DNA from: an uncultured Litoreibacter sp.
GTDB taxonomy: Bacteria; Pseudomonadota; Alphaproteobacteria; Rhodobacterales; Rhodobacteraceae
NCBI GenBank assembly: GCA_947504205.1
Contig: CANNGL010000003.1
Span: 310,001-374,000 of the forward strand
Length of the DNA: 64,000 nt
Direction of reading: 5' to 3'
Every line of letters begins with the position of its first letter. Positions within the stretch are counted from its first letter, which is position 1. Shown here one piece after another: positions 18,630 through 28,983 of this stretch. Made by a program: the position numbers and the translations under genes. The notes below the pieces were generated by a model. The model worked only from the letters and a program-made list of their open reading frames with translations. It searched no databases and was not told where the DNA came from.

Positions 18630-18959
18630 ATGTCGGAAAAGCCCACCAAAACATCCCAACGTGTTTATACGCTACTGGTTGAAGTTGGTCGGGCGCAGGA
18701 TGATGGCTTGCCTGATGGCGCAGTTGGTGCGGCGCTTATGTGCTATGCCAGCGGTGTAGATGAAGCTGAGGCTGTAAGGGAAACCGTGGCACTGTTGAAG
18801 AAGGCAGGATTGGCACCACTGGATGTCACCGGTTACGGAACGCGTGAAGATCGTCTGGAGCTGGGTCATGAACTGAGTGACGATGAATTGTCGTTGATGG
18901 ACAGAGCCCTGTCAGAGAATTCGGTCGTCGTCTCGCAAACTACAGCGTATTACGAGTAG
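18630..18959 (+). CDS. Hypothetical protein downstream of dapD
   Basis: I do not recognise this 109-residue protein. It looks soluble and acidic, with a helix-rich middle (EAEAVRETVALLKKAG) and an acidic C-terminal part (LGHELSDDELSLMDRAL). No signal peptide, metal motif or membrane segment is seen. It starts five bases after dapD, so it is surely in the same transcript, and its codon use looks like that of its neighbours. It ends overlapping the convergent Hint gene by 10 bases. Confidence 0.75.
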   Translation: MSEKPTKTSQRVYTLLVEVGRAQDDGLPDGAVGAALMCYASGVDEAEAVRETVALLKKAGLAPLDVTGYGTREDRLELGHELSDDELSLMDRALSENSVVVSQTTAYYE

Positions 18960-19609
18960 GTGTTGAAAAAGCCGTCGCGATAGACGGTAGAAAAGCCTCG
19001 CGCCTCTGCATCTGAGAGAGGTTGTGCGATAGGTGTCGCACCTAGGCGTTCTTTCGAAGCCACCGCGCATGCACCAACACGCATGGCGTTGTTGTTGTCC
19101 AGCTTCACCTCGTACAAACGTTCTCGGCGGGACAGCTCTACAAATTTGGCACGTTTGCCGTCTTTCAAAGCCCACACAGGCATAAGAACTGTTTCTTCGC
19201 CAAAAAGTGCTTCGGCGGCTTCGTTTGACATGACCAGCCGATGGTTCTGACCAATGATCAAATCTTGGTCCAAGCCAAAGTATGGTGCGCGCAGCAAGAT
19301 GGCGTTTGTTGTCGGGGCGGCGATCGTAACGGAAGCGACTTTCGTTGGAGTCCCTTGATAGTCTTCGACCAGATCACCAACTTGCAGTTCGTCCACGCGA
19401 CAAGACCCGTCTGGCGTCGCCACGCGAGTTGTGCCCAGAACACCCATATCGGGTTGAGCTTCTGGCGGCGCATCCACATTTGCAAGGCCGACACCATACC
19501 ATGGGTCCATAAGCTCCGCCGTATTGACGCGCTTTGCCATAACCATGGCTGACGATACATGGCCCATTTCTGAGACTTGCCCTTTGATTTTGAAACGAAC
19601 GCGTTTCAT
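18950..19609 (-). CDS. Hint-domain protein lacking the nucleophilic cysteine
   Basis: A 219-residue protein whose middle (about 60-185) matches the Hint_2 (hedgehog/intein-type) domain: VATPDGSCRVDELQVGDLV, then GQNHRLVMSNEAAEALFGEETVL. In normal members the domain starts with Cys (CFxxGT). Aligned on TPDG to the neighbour at 19763-21319, that position is Gly here (GVLGTT), so self-cleavage is not expected. No signal peptide or membrane segment is seen. The ATG at 19609 is preceded by GGTGGAG; a TTG two codons upstream is less likely. Function unknown. Confidence 0.8.
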   Translation of the reverse strand: MKRVRFKIKGQVSEMGHVSSAMVMAKRVNTAELMDPWYGVGLANVDAPPEAQPDMGVLGTTRVATPDGSCRVDELQVGDLVEDYQGTPTKVASVTIAAPTTNAILLRAPYFGLDQDLIIGQNHRLVMSNEAAEALFGEETVLMPVWALKDGKRAKFVELSRRERLYEVKLDNNNAMRVGACAVASKERLGATPIAQPLSDAEARGFSTVYRDGFFNTYS

Positions 19610-19751
19610 GACCAACTACTCCACCTAACGACACACACTGTCTTGGTATGCAGTGTTGCTAGTTGGCAAATCGCGCCATTTCGTGAATGGGAGTAGGATT
19701 TTTTGCGTTCAAATTTAGGCAAAAGCCTGTCCTGTGAGGTAATATGAGAAG

Positions 19752-19766
19752 TTAACGTCATGTTAA
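19752..19766. promoter_or_regulatory. Perfect CtrA-type motif TTAA-N7-TTAA
   Basis: TTAA at 19752-19755 and TTAA at 19763-19766 with seven bases between, the CtrA consensus layout. The right half overlaps the stop codon of the upstream Hint gene, and the site is about 143 bases before the start of the downstream one. One such perfect match is expected by chance in about 64 kb, so position is the only support. Confidence 0.4.
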
Positions 19767-21319
19767 TTCATCAAAATTTGGGCTTCATGAGCTTTGAGGG
19801 CGCGACGCGCTGAAATGCCGTATCCCTGCCCGGAATCTGGATCAATTTCGGGAAAAAGAGTGCAGATTTCTTTGAGCGTTTGTTGCTCAAAACCTGACAG
19901 GGTTTGGGGACCTGGGAGGAAGCTCTCGGTCGGAAGGTTTTCCGAAAAAATCACCTGATGTTCGTCGAATAGCAGATGAACGTAGTCCACGCTTACGCGT
20001 GCGGAATCCCGCAAAATCGTGCTGTCATTCACAAGGTCTTTTGCAGCAATCAAAACCTCTTCTTGGCCAAACCATAGATCCGCCCGACTATTTCTGATCA
20101 AGATACGATGTTGCGGTGAGACCCAGAGATCACCATGACTTCCAAGGGCGTTAGCGGTGATGTGAACTGGCACCATAGCACCCTCTGCCATCACTGAACG
20201 TCGTCCGATCCAGCGCAAAGGCTGGGGTCCGGCATCCAGCGTTTCGATAAGATCCTCAGCTTCAAACTCCTCGACCGCGCGTTCACCATCGGGTGTCCGG
20301 ATCATTGTGCCGGCGACGAAACAAGGGATCGTATTTATGGTGACAAAGGCGGTGTCGGTTACACCGGAACCGTTATCAACTGTGTAAGTGAAGTTAACGC
20401 CACCTAGATCATCATCGTTGACGACGTCGAAAGTCCCATTGGCGTTTAGCGTGATCTGCTGACCGGTCGCCAGGGTGATTGTATCTCCGGCGGTTACCTC
20501 GTTGCCGTTGATGTGGGTTATCGTCAGGGTGCCGCCGGTATTATCGACGTCGTTGCCAAGTACATCGATGGTCGGTGTTCCGTTTAAGACGACATCGAAG
20601 GTGTCGTCATTGGCGAGAACCTGCCCTTGTACTGATCCACCGGCTATTAGCAGGTTTGAGTCGTAGTTAGAGTCACCGACATCCGCGATACCGATCCGCA
20701 AAGTGTTGGCGACATTGGGATTAACCTGAATTGTCAGCGTCAGCGTGACCGTGAAGCCGTCCATTTCAGTGTTGAAGGCGTCGTTGGTGTTATCAACGTA
20801 GAGATTAACATTGCTGATTGGGCTGATGTTCCCGACGTTCGACTGGCCGGTGCCAACGGCAAGGTCTACGGGCTGTCCGTTAATCCAAACTCCGACGAGG
20901 TCATTGTAAATCGAATTGACGTATTCTGGGTATTCCTCGGAGGAATAGATGAATTGGAACGACAGCGTGTCCGTTGTCGGAATGAAATCGACCTCGAGAA
21001 TGGAGGCATCGAAGGTGCTCGTGCCCGCCAAGGCGTTGAATAGTGCATCGTTGTTGGGGCCGTTTGAGTTTGTCGAGGTGTTAGTATTCTGGTTCGTTTG
21101 ACCGTTGTTGTTTGTGTAGTCGCGGGCTCTCCCAGTGGAAAGAATAACCCCGGTGTCACTTGGTGTCGCTCCTGGCGCAACAACATCCCCGTTTGAATAG
21201 ATACCTGATGAGTAATTGGAACCGAAATAAGTCGCTCCCGTGATGACGGAATCCGACCCAAATATCTCTTGGGCCATCTGCGTAGCAGATGCGCCTGTGT
21301 TGATTGGTAAATCAACCAT
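19763..21319 (-). CDS. Choice-of-anchor-L, cadherin-like and Hint-domain secreted protein
   Basis: A 518-residue protein in three parts. Residues about 10-235 match the choice-of-anchor L domain (IYSSEEYPEYVNSIYNDLVG), interrupted by an Asn/Thr-rich stretch near 69-90. Residues about 238-328 form one cadherin-like/VCBS-type repeat (DVLGNDVDNTGGTLTIT, NFTYTVDNGSGVTD). Residues about 332-480 are a Hint_2 domain with the normal CFVAGT start and SPQHRILIR. There is no classical signal peptide, so type I secretion is a fair guess. A GGAGG site precedes the ATG at 21319. It lies antisense between the dapD and dapE units. Confidence 0.85.
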   Translation of the reverse strand: MVDLPINTGASATQMAQEIFGSDSVITGATYFGSNYSSGIYSNGDVVAPGATPSDTGVILSTGRARDYTNNNGQTNQNTNTSTNSNGPNNDALFNALAGTSTFDASILEVDFIPTTDTLSFQFIYSSEEYPEYVNSIYNDLVGVWINGQPVDLAVGTGQSNVGNISPISNVNLYVDNTNDAFNTEMDGFTVTLTLTIQVNPNVANTLRIGIADVGDSNYDSNLLIAGGSVQGQVLANDDTFDVVLNGTPTIDVLGNDVDNTGGTLTITHINGNEVTAGDTITLATGQQITLNANGTFDVVNDDDLGGVNFTYTVDNGSGVTDTAFVTINTIPCFVAGTMIRTPDGERAVEEFEAEDLIETLDAGPQPLRWIGRRSVMAEGAMVPVHITANALGSHGDLWVSPQHRILIRNSRADLWFGQEEVLIAAKDLVNDSTILRDSARVSVDYVHLLFDEHQVIFSENLPTESFLPGPQTLSGFEQQTLKEICTLFPEIDPDSGQGYGISARRALKAHEAQILMN

Positions 21320-21598
21320 ACTTGCCTCCGTTCCCGGAGATCAGGCGAGTACCATCGTGATATCAGTTGCCAGATGTCTAGAACTGGCTGTTACTCGGAG
21401 GTTCTTTTGCGAACCACATCCCTGCCTCGGGTTATTTTTCAAAAGACGTTATGGTGGTAAACGCTTGTAAACCAAGCTTTTCCTACTGGTTCTCAAGATC
21501 ATCCCAACAAAGTGGCGCGTTTTGGACACATGTCTTGCGATTGCGCTTGCAGGTAAGCGCCTTATACCGAGGGTGCAGTACGAAAAATGGAGCAGTCA

Positions 21599-22744
21599 AT
21601 GCAATCACTCGACCCCGTTCGTCTTACGTCGGATCTTGTTCGGTGTCCCTCAGTAACACCGGAGGAAGGCGGCGCTCTGCAGTTATTGGACCAAGTTTTG
21701 TCCGAGGCTGGTTTCGACTGCACACGGGTCGATCGTGGTGAGGTTTCGAACCTCTATGCGCGCTGGGGAGCCAAAGGTGCAGAGCGTTCATTTGGCTTCA
21801 ACGGGCATACCGACGTGGTTCCTGTCGGCAATGTGGATGACTGGAGCGTCGATCCGTTTGGAGCTGAGATCAAAGATGGATTTTTGTACGGCCGTGGCTC
21901 GACGGACATGAAATCCGGCGTCGCCGCTTTCGTTGCAGCAGCGGTGGATTTTGTCAGGGATACGCCACCTGATGGTGCAATCATTTTGGCGATTACCGGT
22001 GACGAGGAAGGTGATGCAAAAGATGGTACAGTCGCTCTTCTCGACTGGATGGAGGCCAACGGCGAGCGAATGAGCGATTGTCTGGTCGGAGAACCCACAA
22101 GCCCGGAATTCATGGGTGAGATGATGAAGATTGGACGACGCGGGTCGATGACGGCTTATGTCGTGGTGACCGGTAAACAAGGTCATTCGGCTTATCCGCA
22201 CCGCGCATTGAACCCGGTGCCTGTGATGGTGCGTTTGATGGACCGACTGTCATCCCATGAACTGGACAAAGGAACTGAGCATTTTGATGCCTCTACCTTA
22301 GCTGTGACGACGATCGATACAGGCAATACGGCGAACAATGTGATCCCTGCGACATGTCGCGCAACTGTAAATATTCGGTTCAATGACGCTCATAGTTCTG
22401 ACAGTTTGACGAACTGGCTTCGCCGCGAGGCTGATAAGCTTGCGAAAGAAACCGGCATTGCAATTGACCTGACAACCCAAGTCTCGGGTGAGAGCTTTCT
22501 AACTGAGCCAGGCCCCTTGTCAGAGCTTGTGTCAAAGGCTGTTCAGACTGAAACAAACAATATTCCTCAGATGAGCACATCTGGTGGGACGTCTGATGCC
22601 CGGTTTGTTCAACACTATTGCCCAGTGGTTGAGTTTGGACTGGTTGGGAAGACGATGCATGCGGTCGATGAACATGTGGAGGTGGCTCAAATCCATCGTT
22701 TGAAAGCGATATACACTCGAATTTTGCAGGATTATTTCGCCTGA
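21599..22744 (+). CDS. dapE: Succinyl-diaminopimelate desuccinylase
   Basis: Binuclear zinc enzyme that removes succinate from N-succinyl-L,L-diaminopimelate in lysine synthesis. M20 motifs are present: NGHTDVVP with a zinc His, then TGDEEGDA with the catalytic Glu, and the C-terminal GGTSDARF and HAVDEHV segments. The start at 21599 is chosen because GGAG sits six bases upstream, inside the four codons added by the ATG at 21587. 381 residues. The next gene begins after one base. Confidence 0.95.
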   Translation: MQSLDPVRLTSDLVRCPSVTPEEGGALQLLDQVLSEAGFDCTRVDRGEVSNLYARWGAKGAERSFGFNGHTDVVPVGNVDDWSVDPFGAEIKDGFLYGRGSTDMKSGVAAFVAAAVDFVRDTPPDGAIILAITGDEEGDAKDGTVALLDWMEANGERMSDCLVGEPTSPEFMGEMMKIGRRGSMTAYVVVTGKQGHSAYPHRALNPVPVMVRLMDRLSSHELDKGTEHFDASTLAVTTIDTGNTANNVIPATCRATVNIRFNDAHSSDSLTNWLRREADKLAKETGIAIDLTTQVSGESFLTEPGPLSELVSKAVQTETNNIPQMSTSGGTSDARFVQHYCPVVEFGLVGKTMHAVDEHVEVAQIHRLKAIYTRILQDYFA

Positions 22745-22745
22745 G

Positions 22746-23330
22746 ATGCGCCCAACTCTGATCATTATGGTCAAGGAGCCGCGACCAGGCCGTGTAAAAA
22801 CGCGACTTGGCCGCGATATTGGTATGGTTCGTGCCGCGTGGTGGTTTCGACATCAGACCTGCAGCCTTATCCGTCGGTTGCGTGATCCAAGGTGGGATAT
22901 CATTTTGGCTGTATCACCGGATGCTGAAGGACTGACCAGTCGAGTTTGGCCCGCTGAGCTTCCGCGTGTGGCACAAGGTACGGGCAATTTGGGTGATCGT
23001 ATGGCTCGGTTGTTTCGAAGGTTTGCACCGAGCCCTACTTGTATCATCGGGGCCGACATTCCGGGTATTCAGCGCGCTCATATTGCTGAGGCATTTCGTG
23101 CACTCGGGTCTCGTGAAGCGGTTCTGGGCCCTGCGCCTGATGGTGGCTATTGGCTCGTGGGGTTCAAACCAATGGCGGCAGTTCCCTCAGGTCTTTTTCA
23201 GAACGTGAGATGGTCCAGCAAACATGCCCTCTCCGATACGGTAACCAGCATGTCCGACATGAGGATCAGCTATGTGAGTGAACAGCGCGACGTTGACCAG
23301 CTTGCTGATCTGGAGCTAGTTGAGGATTAA
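22746..23330 (+). CDS. DUF2064 / TIGR04282-family glycosyltransferase-like protein
   Basis: A 194-residue protein with a nucleotide-sugar-transferase-like fold: IIMVKEPRPGRVKTRLG at the start, GTGNLGDRMARLF, IIGADIPGI and GPAPDGGYWLVGF. Some relatives sit in arsenosugar gene sets, but no such genes are near, so the role is open. It starts one base after dapE and is co-transcribed. Confidence 0.82.
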   Translation: MRPTLIIMVKEPRPGRVKTRLGRDIGMVRAAWWFRHQTCSLIRRLRDPRWDIILAVSPDAEGLTSRVWPAELPRVAQGTGNLGDRMARLFRRFAPSPTCIIGADIPGIQRAHIAEAFRALGSREAVLGPAPDGGYWLVGFKPMAAVPSGLFQNVRWSSKHALSDTVTSMSDMRISYVSEQRDVDQLADLELVED

Positions 23331-23369
23331 GCGCATGACCTTGCTCAGGCACCGTGGTAGGTCGAAAGC

Positions 23370-25625
23370 ATGAGCAAAATTCCCGATAAAGACGCTGTTC
23401 TTCAGTGGATTGCTGACAATCCGACAAAGACCTCCAAACGCGACATCGCGAAGGCTTTTGGCATCAAGGGCGCGGCGCGCATTGATCTCAAACGTCTGCT
23501 AAAAGACCTAGAGGGAGAGGGGCATCTGCAGAAGCGGTCTCGATCGTATCGGGAACCCGGAGGTCTGCCGCCTGTTTCGGTCTGCCGTGTGGTCGAGGTG
23601 GACGAAGACGGGGACGTTTTTCTGGAACCTGTTGAGTGGACACATGACGAGGCAGCACCGCGTTTACTGTTTATAGCAAAGGATGGTGATCCGGCTGTTG
23701 GCGAGGGAGATAGGCTGCTATGCCGTCTGACGAAGGTTTCAGGGCAAGAGCACGCCTACGAAGCGCGATTGATCCGCCGGATTGGCACTGGGCCCGCAAA
23801 GATTTTGGGGATTTTTCGCAAGGGATCTGAAGGTGGACGAATTGTGCCTATCGACAAAGGGTCAAGTCTTGAGTGGCGAGTGCCGCCGGGTGCGATCTCT
23901 GGCGCGCAGGAGGGTGAGCTTGTAGAGGCCGAACAGACCGAGCCAAAGTCCCGGATGGGCTTGCCATTGGCTCGTATTACCGCGCGATTGGGCGATCCAA
24001 CTGACGCGCGCTCTGTTTCGCTGATCGCGATTCACCAACACGGAATTCCGGACGAATTCCCGCCAGAGGTTGTTGCAGAGGCGGAAGCAGCCAAGCCGGT
24101 TGAACTGGGCACGCGTGAGGACTTGCGTCATCTGCCCCTTGTCACGATCGATCCAATCGATGCGCGGGATAGGGATGACGCCTGCTATGCTCATGCTGAC
24201 GATGACCCAAAGAATCCAGGTGGGCATGTGCTCTGGGTCGCAATCGCCGATGTTGCGCATTACGTGACGCCCGGCTCGGCCTTGGATCGTGAAGCACGCA
24301 AACGGGGAAATTCAACCTATTTTCCGGACCGGGTGGTCCCGATGTTGCCCGAAGCCTTATCGGCCGATCTTTGTTCTTTGCATGGCGGTGTGGAACGGGC
24401 CTGCATGGCTGTGCGCATGGTACTCGATGCTCAAGGTAACAAACTGTCTCACCGGTTCACGCGCGGGTTGATGAAATCGCCAGCCGCGCTGAACTACCAG
24501 ATTGTTCAGGATGGCATTGATGGCGCACCAAACGAGCAGGTCGCGCCTTTAATGAAAGATGTTATTGAGCCGTTATACGCGGCTTATCATGCGCTTCGGA
24601 GCGCCCGGGCTCGGCGCGACCCTCTAAACCTGGAGCTACCTGAACGCCGGATCGAGTTGGATGAGGCTGGACGTGTGATCTCGGTTGCTTTCAAGGATCG
24701 ATTGGACGCGCACAAGCTCATTGAAGAATTCATGGTGTTGGCCAACGTTGCGGCCGCAGAGGAATTGAATTCGAAAAAGTCACCGGTGATGTTCCGCGTG
24801 CACGAAGAGCCGGGACCGGAAAAGATGGAGGCACTGCGAGAGATTGCCGGTGGCGCTGGCTTCTCATTGGCGAAGGGACAGGTGCTGAAAACATCTCATC
24901 TTAATCGGCTTTTGAAGCAGGCCGAAGGTACCGAACATCAGGAATTGATGAATATCTCGGCACTCCGGTCCATGACACAAGCCTATTACGCGCCAGAAAA
25001 CTTCGGGCATTTTGGTTTGGCTTTGCAGAACTACGCTCATTTTACCTCGCCGATTCGTAGGTACTCGGATCTAATGGTGCATCGCTCACTCATCGCAGCG
25101 CATGGCTGGGGAAGCGATGGTCTGACTCCAGAGGAAGCGGCGTCCATGAAGGAAATTGGCGAGAAGATTTCTGAAACTGAGCGTCGATCCATGCAGGCCG
25201 AACGGGATACGACAGATCGATATCTTGCGGCGTACCTGTCTGATCGAGTCGGGGTCGAGATGACTGGCCGGATTGCTGGCGTGGCAAAATTTGGTCTGTT
25301 CGTGAAGTTAGATGAGAGTGGGGCAGACGGGCTGATACCAATTGGCACTTTGGGCCGTGAGTATTTTCGTCATGATCGGGATGCACAGACCTTGACGGGT
25401 GAAAAATCTGGAGTGGTTTTGGGATTGGGGCAACGGGTGCTGGTGCGCCTTGCAGAGGCCATTCCGATGACGGGTGGTTTAACGTTAGAATTGCTTGAGG
25501 TTGATGGAAAGACGCTGCCAACACCGTCTGGCGGTCGGCGGCCATCGGGGCCACGTCGTGCGTTGGCAAAAAGCCGCAAGCGCGGCTCCAAATTGAAAAA
25601 GAAGGCGGCGCGTCGGCGGAGCTAA
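23370..25625 (+). CDS. rnr: Ribonuclease R
   Basis: Processive 3'-5' exoribonuclease that can degrade structured RNA. In order: an N-terminal winged helix (1-70), cold-shock-like domains, the RNB catalytic domain with DPIDARDRDDACY (about 266-278), an S1 domain near 635-720, and a Lys/Arg-rich tail. 751 residues. GGTAGG precedes the ATG. It follows the DUF2064 gene by 39 bases. Confidence 0.96.
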   Translation: MSKIPDKDAVLQWIADNPTKTSKRDIAKAFGIKGAARIDLKRLLKDLEGEGHLQKRSRSYREPGGLPPVSVCRVVEVDEDGDVFLEPVEWTHDEAAPRLLFIAKDGDPAVGEGDRLLCRLTKVSGQEHAYEARLIRRIGTGPAKILGIFRKGSEGGRIVPIDKGSSLEWRVPPGAISGAQEGELVEAEQTEPKSRMGLPLARITARLGDPTDARSVSLIAIHQHGIPDEFPPEVVAEAEAAKPVELGTREDLRHLPLVTIDPIDARDRDDACYAHADDDPKNPGGHVLWVAIADVAHYVTPGSALDREARKRGNSTYFPDRVVPMLPEALSADLCSLHGGVERACMAVRMVLDAQGNKLSHRFTRGLMKSPAALNYQIVQDGIDGAPNEQVAPLMKDVIEPLYAAYHALRSARARRDPLNLELPERRIELDEAGRVISVAFKDRLDAHKLIEEFMVLANVAAAEELNSKKSPVMFRVHEEPGPEKMEALREIAGGAGFSLAKGQVLKTSHLNRLLKQAEGTEHQELMNISALRSMTQAYYAPENFGHFGLALQNYAHFTSPIRRYSDLMVHRSLIAAHGWGSDGLTPEEAASMKEIGEKISETERRSMQAERDTTDRYLAAYLSDRVGVEMTGRIAGVAKFGLFVKLDESGADGLIPIGTLGREYFRHDRDAQTLTGEKSGVVLGLGQRVLVRLAEAIPMTGGLTLELLEVDGKTLPTPSGGRRPSGPRRALAKSRKRGSKLKKKAARRRS

Positions 25626-25715
25626 GCTTATCAATTGTATCGGTTTGGCTTTCCGAAATAGCGGATTCGAGATAGGCTGCACGCCAAATAAAACCTCGAA
25701 CAAGCAGGTGCAGGC

Positions 25716-27029
25716 GTGACATTTCGAAAAACTTCTTGGGCGCTAATTGGCGGAACTATGATCTGTGCGCCGGGCTGGGCTTTGGAGCAATCGCCGCGCC
25801 CTGATCTGAGGCCAGTCTTAGAACAGGCGATATCGACTAAAGTTGCCATGAGGCGGCCAGTGCTGCGACCTGAGGAGCGTCAACCTGCGATCACGCCAGT
25901 CGCATCAAATGCCCGTTTTGAAGCTTGGGTTAAGGCGTTTAAGTCGCGCGCCTTGGATCAGGGTATAACCTCAGATGTTTTTGACCGAGCCTTTCGGGGT
26001 GTCAGTTTTGATCCAGATGTCATTGAGCGGGACCGTAATCAATCGGAGTTCAGCAAGACGATCTGGGACTATTTGGATTCGGCTGCCAGCCCCGCACGCG
26101 TAAAAAACGGGAGAGCTGCAGTACGAAAACACCAAACAACTCTCGTGAAAATCGAAGCGAAATATGGCGTGGAGAAGGAAGTAGTTGCCGCGATATGGGG
26201 CTTGGAAAGTGCCTATGGTGCCGTGCGCGGGAACAAGGACCTGATTGGTTCTCTGGCAACATTGGCTTTCGATACACGACGCTCGAAATTCTTTGAGGAA
26301 CAACTGGTCTCGGCTTTGCAGATACTTCAAGCCGGCGACGTCGAACCGCGCAGCATGACGGGATCGTGGGCAGGTGCCATGGGTCATACTCAGTTTATCC
26401 CGACTTCATATCTCGACTACGCAGTCGATTTCACGGGCGATGGAAAACGCGATATCTGGTCTGATGATCCAAGCGATGCCTTGGCTTCGACAGCAAATTA
26501 TCTGGCCAAGTTCGGCTGGGTGACGGGGCAACCTTGGGGTGTAGAAGTGACCATTCCTGACGGTTTTGACTTTGCCTCGGCTGATCGAAAAGTTTTGAAA
26601 TTACCTAAAGAATGGGCGAAATTGGGTGTCCTTGCGCTTGACGGCAAAGCGGTCCCGGATCACGGCGCTGCGTCTGTTTTGCTGCCTGCCGGACATCAAG
26701 GTGCTGCCTTCATGATTTTCAAGAATTTCGAAGTGATCGAACGCTATAACACGGCCGATGCCTATGTAATTGGAGTTGGTCACTTGTCTGACCGCCTGAA
26801 GGGTGGCTCCGAGATAAAGAGTGGCTGGCCACGTGGTGACAGGGCGCTGAAGTTGGCTGAACGTAAAGAATTGCAGCGCCGTTTGACTGCTGCGGGCTTC
26901 CCGACCAAAGAAGATGGCAAGATAGGGCCTTTGACGATTGATTCCGTACGCGCTTATCAGCGCTCCATTGGTTTGGTTCCGGACGGCTACGCCTCACTTG
27001 ACATCTTGCAGCGTTTGAAGGGCGGATAG
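25716..27029 (+). CDS. Lytic murein transglycosylase with peptidoglycan-binding domain
   Basis: Cuts glycan strands of peptidoglycan to leave 1,6-anhydro ends. A signal peptide (1-23) is followed by an MltB-type SLT_2 catalytic domain (about 65-360) with the catalytic Glu164 in AIWGLESAYG, and a C-terminal PG_binding_1 domain (about 375-435). The start is GTG at 25716 after an AGGTG site. 437 residues. Located 90 bases after rnr. Confidence 0.93.
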   Translation: MTFRKTSWALIGGTMICAPGWALEQSPRPDLRPVLEQAISTKVAMRRPVLRPEERQPAITPVASNARFEAWVKAFKSRALDQGITSDVFDRAFRGVSFDPDVIERDRNQSEFSKTIWDYLDSAASPARVKNGRAAVRKHQTTLVKIEAKYGVEKEVVAAIWGLESAYGAVRGNKDLIGSLATLAFDTRRSKFFEEQLVSALQILQAGDVEPRSMTGSWAGAMGHTQFIPTSYLDYAVDFTGDGKRDIWSDDPSDALASTANYLAKFGWVTGQPWGVEVTIPDGFDFASADRKVLKLPKEWAKLGVLALDGKAVPDHGAASVLLPAGHQGAAFMIFKNFEVIERYNTADAYVIGVGHLSDRLKGGSEIKSGWPRGDRALKLAERKELQRRLTAAGFPTKEDGKIGPLTIDSVRAYQRSIGLVPDGYASLDILQRLKGG

Positions 27030-27118
27030 CTCGATTTTATAACGCTGGCTACTAGCTGTGGCCTTTTGTGCGCACATGGCGTATGCGGCGGCCAAGTTTT
27101 CCTTTTGAGGCAAGATAA

Positions 27119-28939
27119 ATGGACCTTCGCAATATTGCGATCATTGCGCACGTGGACCACGGCAAAACAACGCTTGTGGATGAGTTGTTGAAGCAATCGG
27201 GCTCGTTCCGCGAAAATCAAGCTGTGGCCGAGAGGGCCATGGACAGCAACGACCTTGAGCGCGAGCGTGGGATTACGATCCTTGCAAAAGCAACTTCGGT
27301 TGAATGGAAGGGCATCCGGATCAACATAGTTGATACGCCGGGGCACGCTGATTTTGGCGGCGAAGTTGAACGTATCCTGTCGATGGTAGACGGCGTCGTT
27401 CTTCTGGTTGATGCAGCCGAGGGCCCAATGCCGCAAACCAAGTTTGTGACGTCCAAAGCCTTGGCGCTGGGCCTGCGCCCCATCGTGGTTCTCAACAAAG
27501 TGGATAAACCGGACGCTGAACCGGATCGCGCATTGAATGAGGTCTTTGATCTATTTGCTAATCTCGACGCCGATGACGAACAGCTGGATTTCCCAGCTAT
27601 GTATGCATCGGGTCGCTCGGGCTGGGCTGACATGGAGCTGGATGGGCCACGTGAGGACTTGACGGCGCTGCTGGATCTGGTTGTTGACCATGTTCCGGCC
27701 CCATCTCAGATTGAAGCCCGCGATGAACCGTTCCGGATGCTCGCCACGACTTTGGGGTCCGATCCGTTTATCGGACGCATTCTGACTGGTCGCGTTGAAT
27801 CGGGGACACTGAAGGTTGGTGAAACTGTCAAGGCGATCAGCCGTGATGGTGAGCGGATCGAGCAATTTCGTGCCACGAAGATCCTCGCAGCGCGCGGATT
27901 GACACAAGAGCCGATTGATCAGGCTGAAGCCGGTGACATCGTTTCGCTGGCGGGCATGTCAAAAGCAACCGTGGCTGACACGATATGTGCAGTGGACGTC
28001 ACCGAAGCGATACCTGCGCAGCCGATCGATCCACCAACAATCACTGTGACCTTCGGGATCAATGACTCGCCGCTCGCTGGTAAAGACGGCAAAAAGGTGC
28101 AGTCTCGTGTGATCCGGGAACGCCTGTTGAAGGAAGCCGAGTCGAACGTTGCCATCCGCGTCACCGACACACCGGGAGGTGACGCCTTTGAAGTGGCCGG
28201 TCGCGGTGAATTGCAGATGGGTGTTCTGATCGAGAATATGCGTCGCGAAGGCTTCGAGCTGTCCATTTCGCGGCCCCAAGTGCTTTTCCGCGATGTTGAT
28301 GGGCAACAGATGGAGCCGATCGAGGAGGTCACCGTTGATGTAGATGACGAGTATTCTGGTGTCGTCATCGAGAAGTTAACTGGTGCGCGCAAGGGCGAAC
28401 TGGTCGAGATGAAACCGGCCGGTGCCGGAAAAACTCGGATCATCGGTCACGTCCCGTCTCGTGGCCTCATTGGTTATCATGGCGAGTTTCTAACCGATAC
28501 GCGCGGAACAGGCGTGCTGAACCGTGTTTTCCACGATTGGGCTGCACATAGGGGTCCTATTCCAGGCCGTCGTGCGGGCGTTCTTATTTCTATGGAAAAC
28601 GGTGTGTCAGTGGCCTATGCGATCTTCAACTTGGAAGACCGAGGCAAGTTTTTCATCGGCTCTCAGGAAAACGTATACCAAGGCATGATCATCGGTGAAC
28701 ACAGTCGCGAGAATGATCTGGAAGTGAATCCGCTGAAGGGTAAGAAGCTGACAAACGTTCGTGCGTCAGGAACCGATGAAGCTGTTCGATTGACAACACC
28801 AGTACGCATGTCGCTGGAAGAGGCGATTGCCTATATCGACAATGATGAACTGGTGGAGGTCACGCCAAATGCTATCCGCTTGCGCAAGCGATATCTTGAC
28901 CCACATGAACGCAAAAGGCAGTCGCGTGTGGCCAGCTAG
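27119..28939 (+). CDS. typA: Translational GTPase TypA/BipA
   Basis: Ribosome-associated GTPase of the EF-G group, linked to ribosome assembly and stress or cold growth. G1 HVDHGKTT is at 11-18, G3 is DTPGHADF and G4 NKVDKPDA. Full length of 606 residues including the EF-G-like domains III and V and the BipA-specific C-terminal domain. GAGG is seven bases before the ATG. Confidence 0.96.
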   Translation: MDLRNIAIIAHVDHGKTTLVDELLKQSGSFRENQAVAERAMDSNDLERERGITILAKATSVEWKGIRINIVDTPGHADFGGEVERILSMVDGVVLLVDAAEGPMPQTKFVTSKALALGLRPIVVLNKVDKPDAEPDRALNEVFDLFANLDADDEQLDFPAMYASGRSGWADMELDGPREDLTALLDLVVDHVPAPSQIEARDEPFRMLATTLGSDPFIGRILTGRVESGTLKVGETVKAISRDGERIEQFRATKILAARGLTQEPIDQAEAGDIVSLAGMSKATVADTICAVDVTEAIPAQPIDPPTITVTFGINDSPLAGKDGKKVQSRVIRERLLKEAESNVAIRVTDTPGGDAFEVAGRGELQMGVLIENMRREGFELSISRPQVLFRDVDGQQMEPIEEVTVDVDDEYSGVVIEKLTGARKGELVEMKPAGAGKTRIIGHVPSRGLIGYHGEFLTDTRGTGVLNRVFHDWAAHRGPIPGRRAGVLISMENGVSVAYAIFNLEDRGKFFIGSQENVYQGMIIGEHSRENDLEVNPLKGKKLTNVRASGTDEAVRLTTPVRMSLEEAIAYIDNDELVEVTPNAIRLRKRYLDPHERKRQSRVAS

Positions 28940-28983
28940 AGAAGGCTAGCGTACAGTTTTGTATCGTCATTTGAGGTCGCTGG

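Noticed and set aside
21562-21567. TTATAC as a -10 box for dapE
   Set aside because: No -35 box at a proper distance; too common a hexamer alone.
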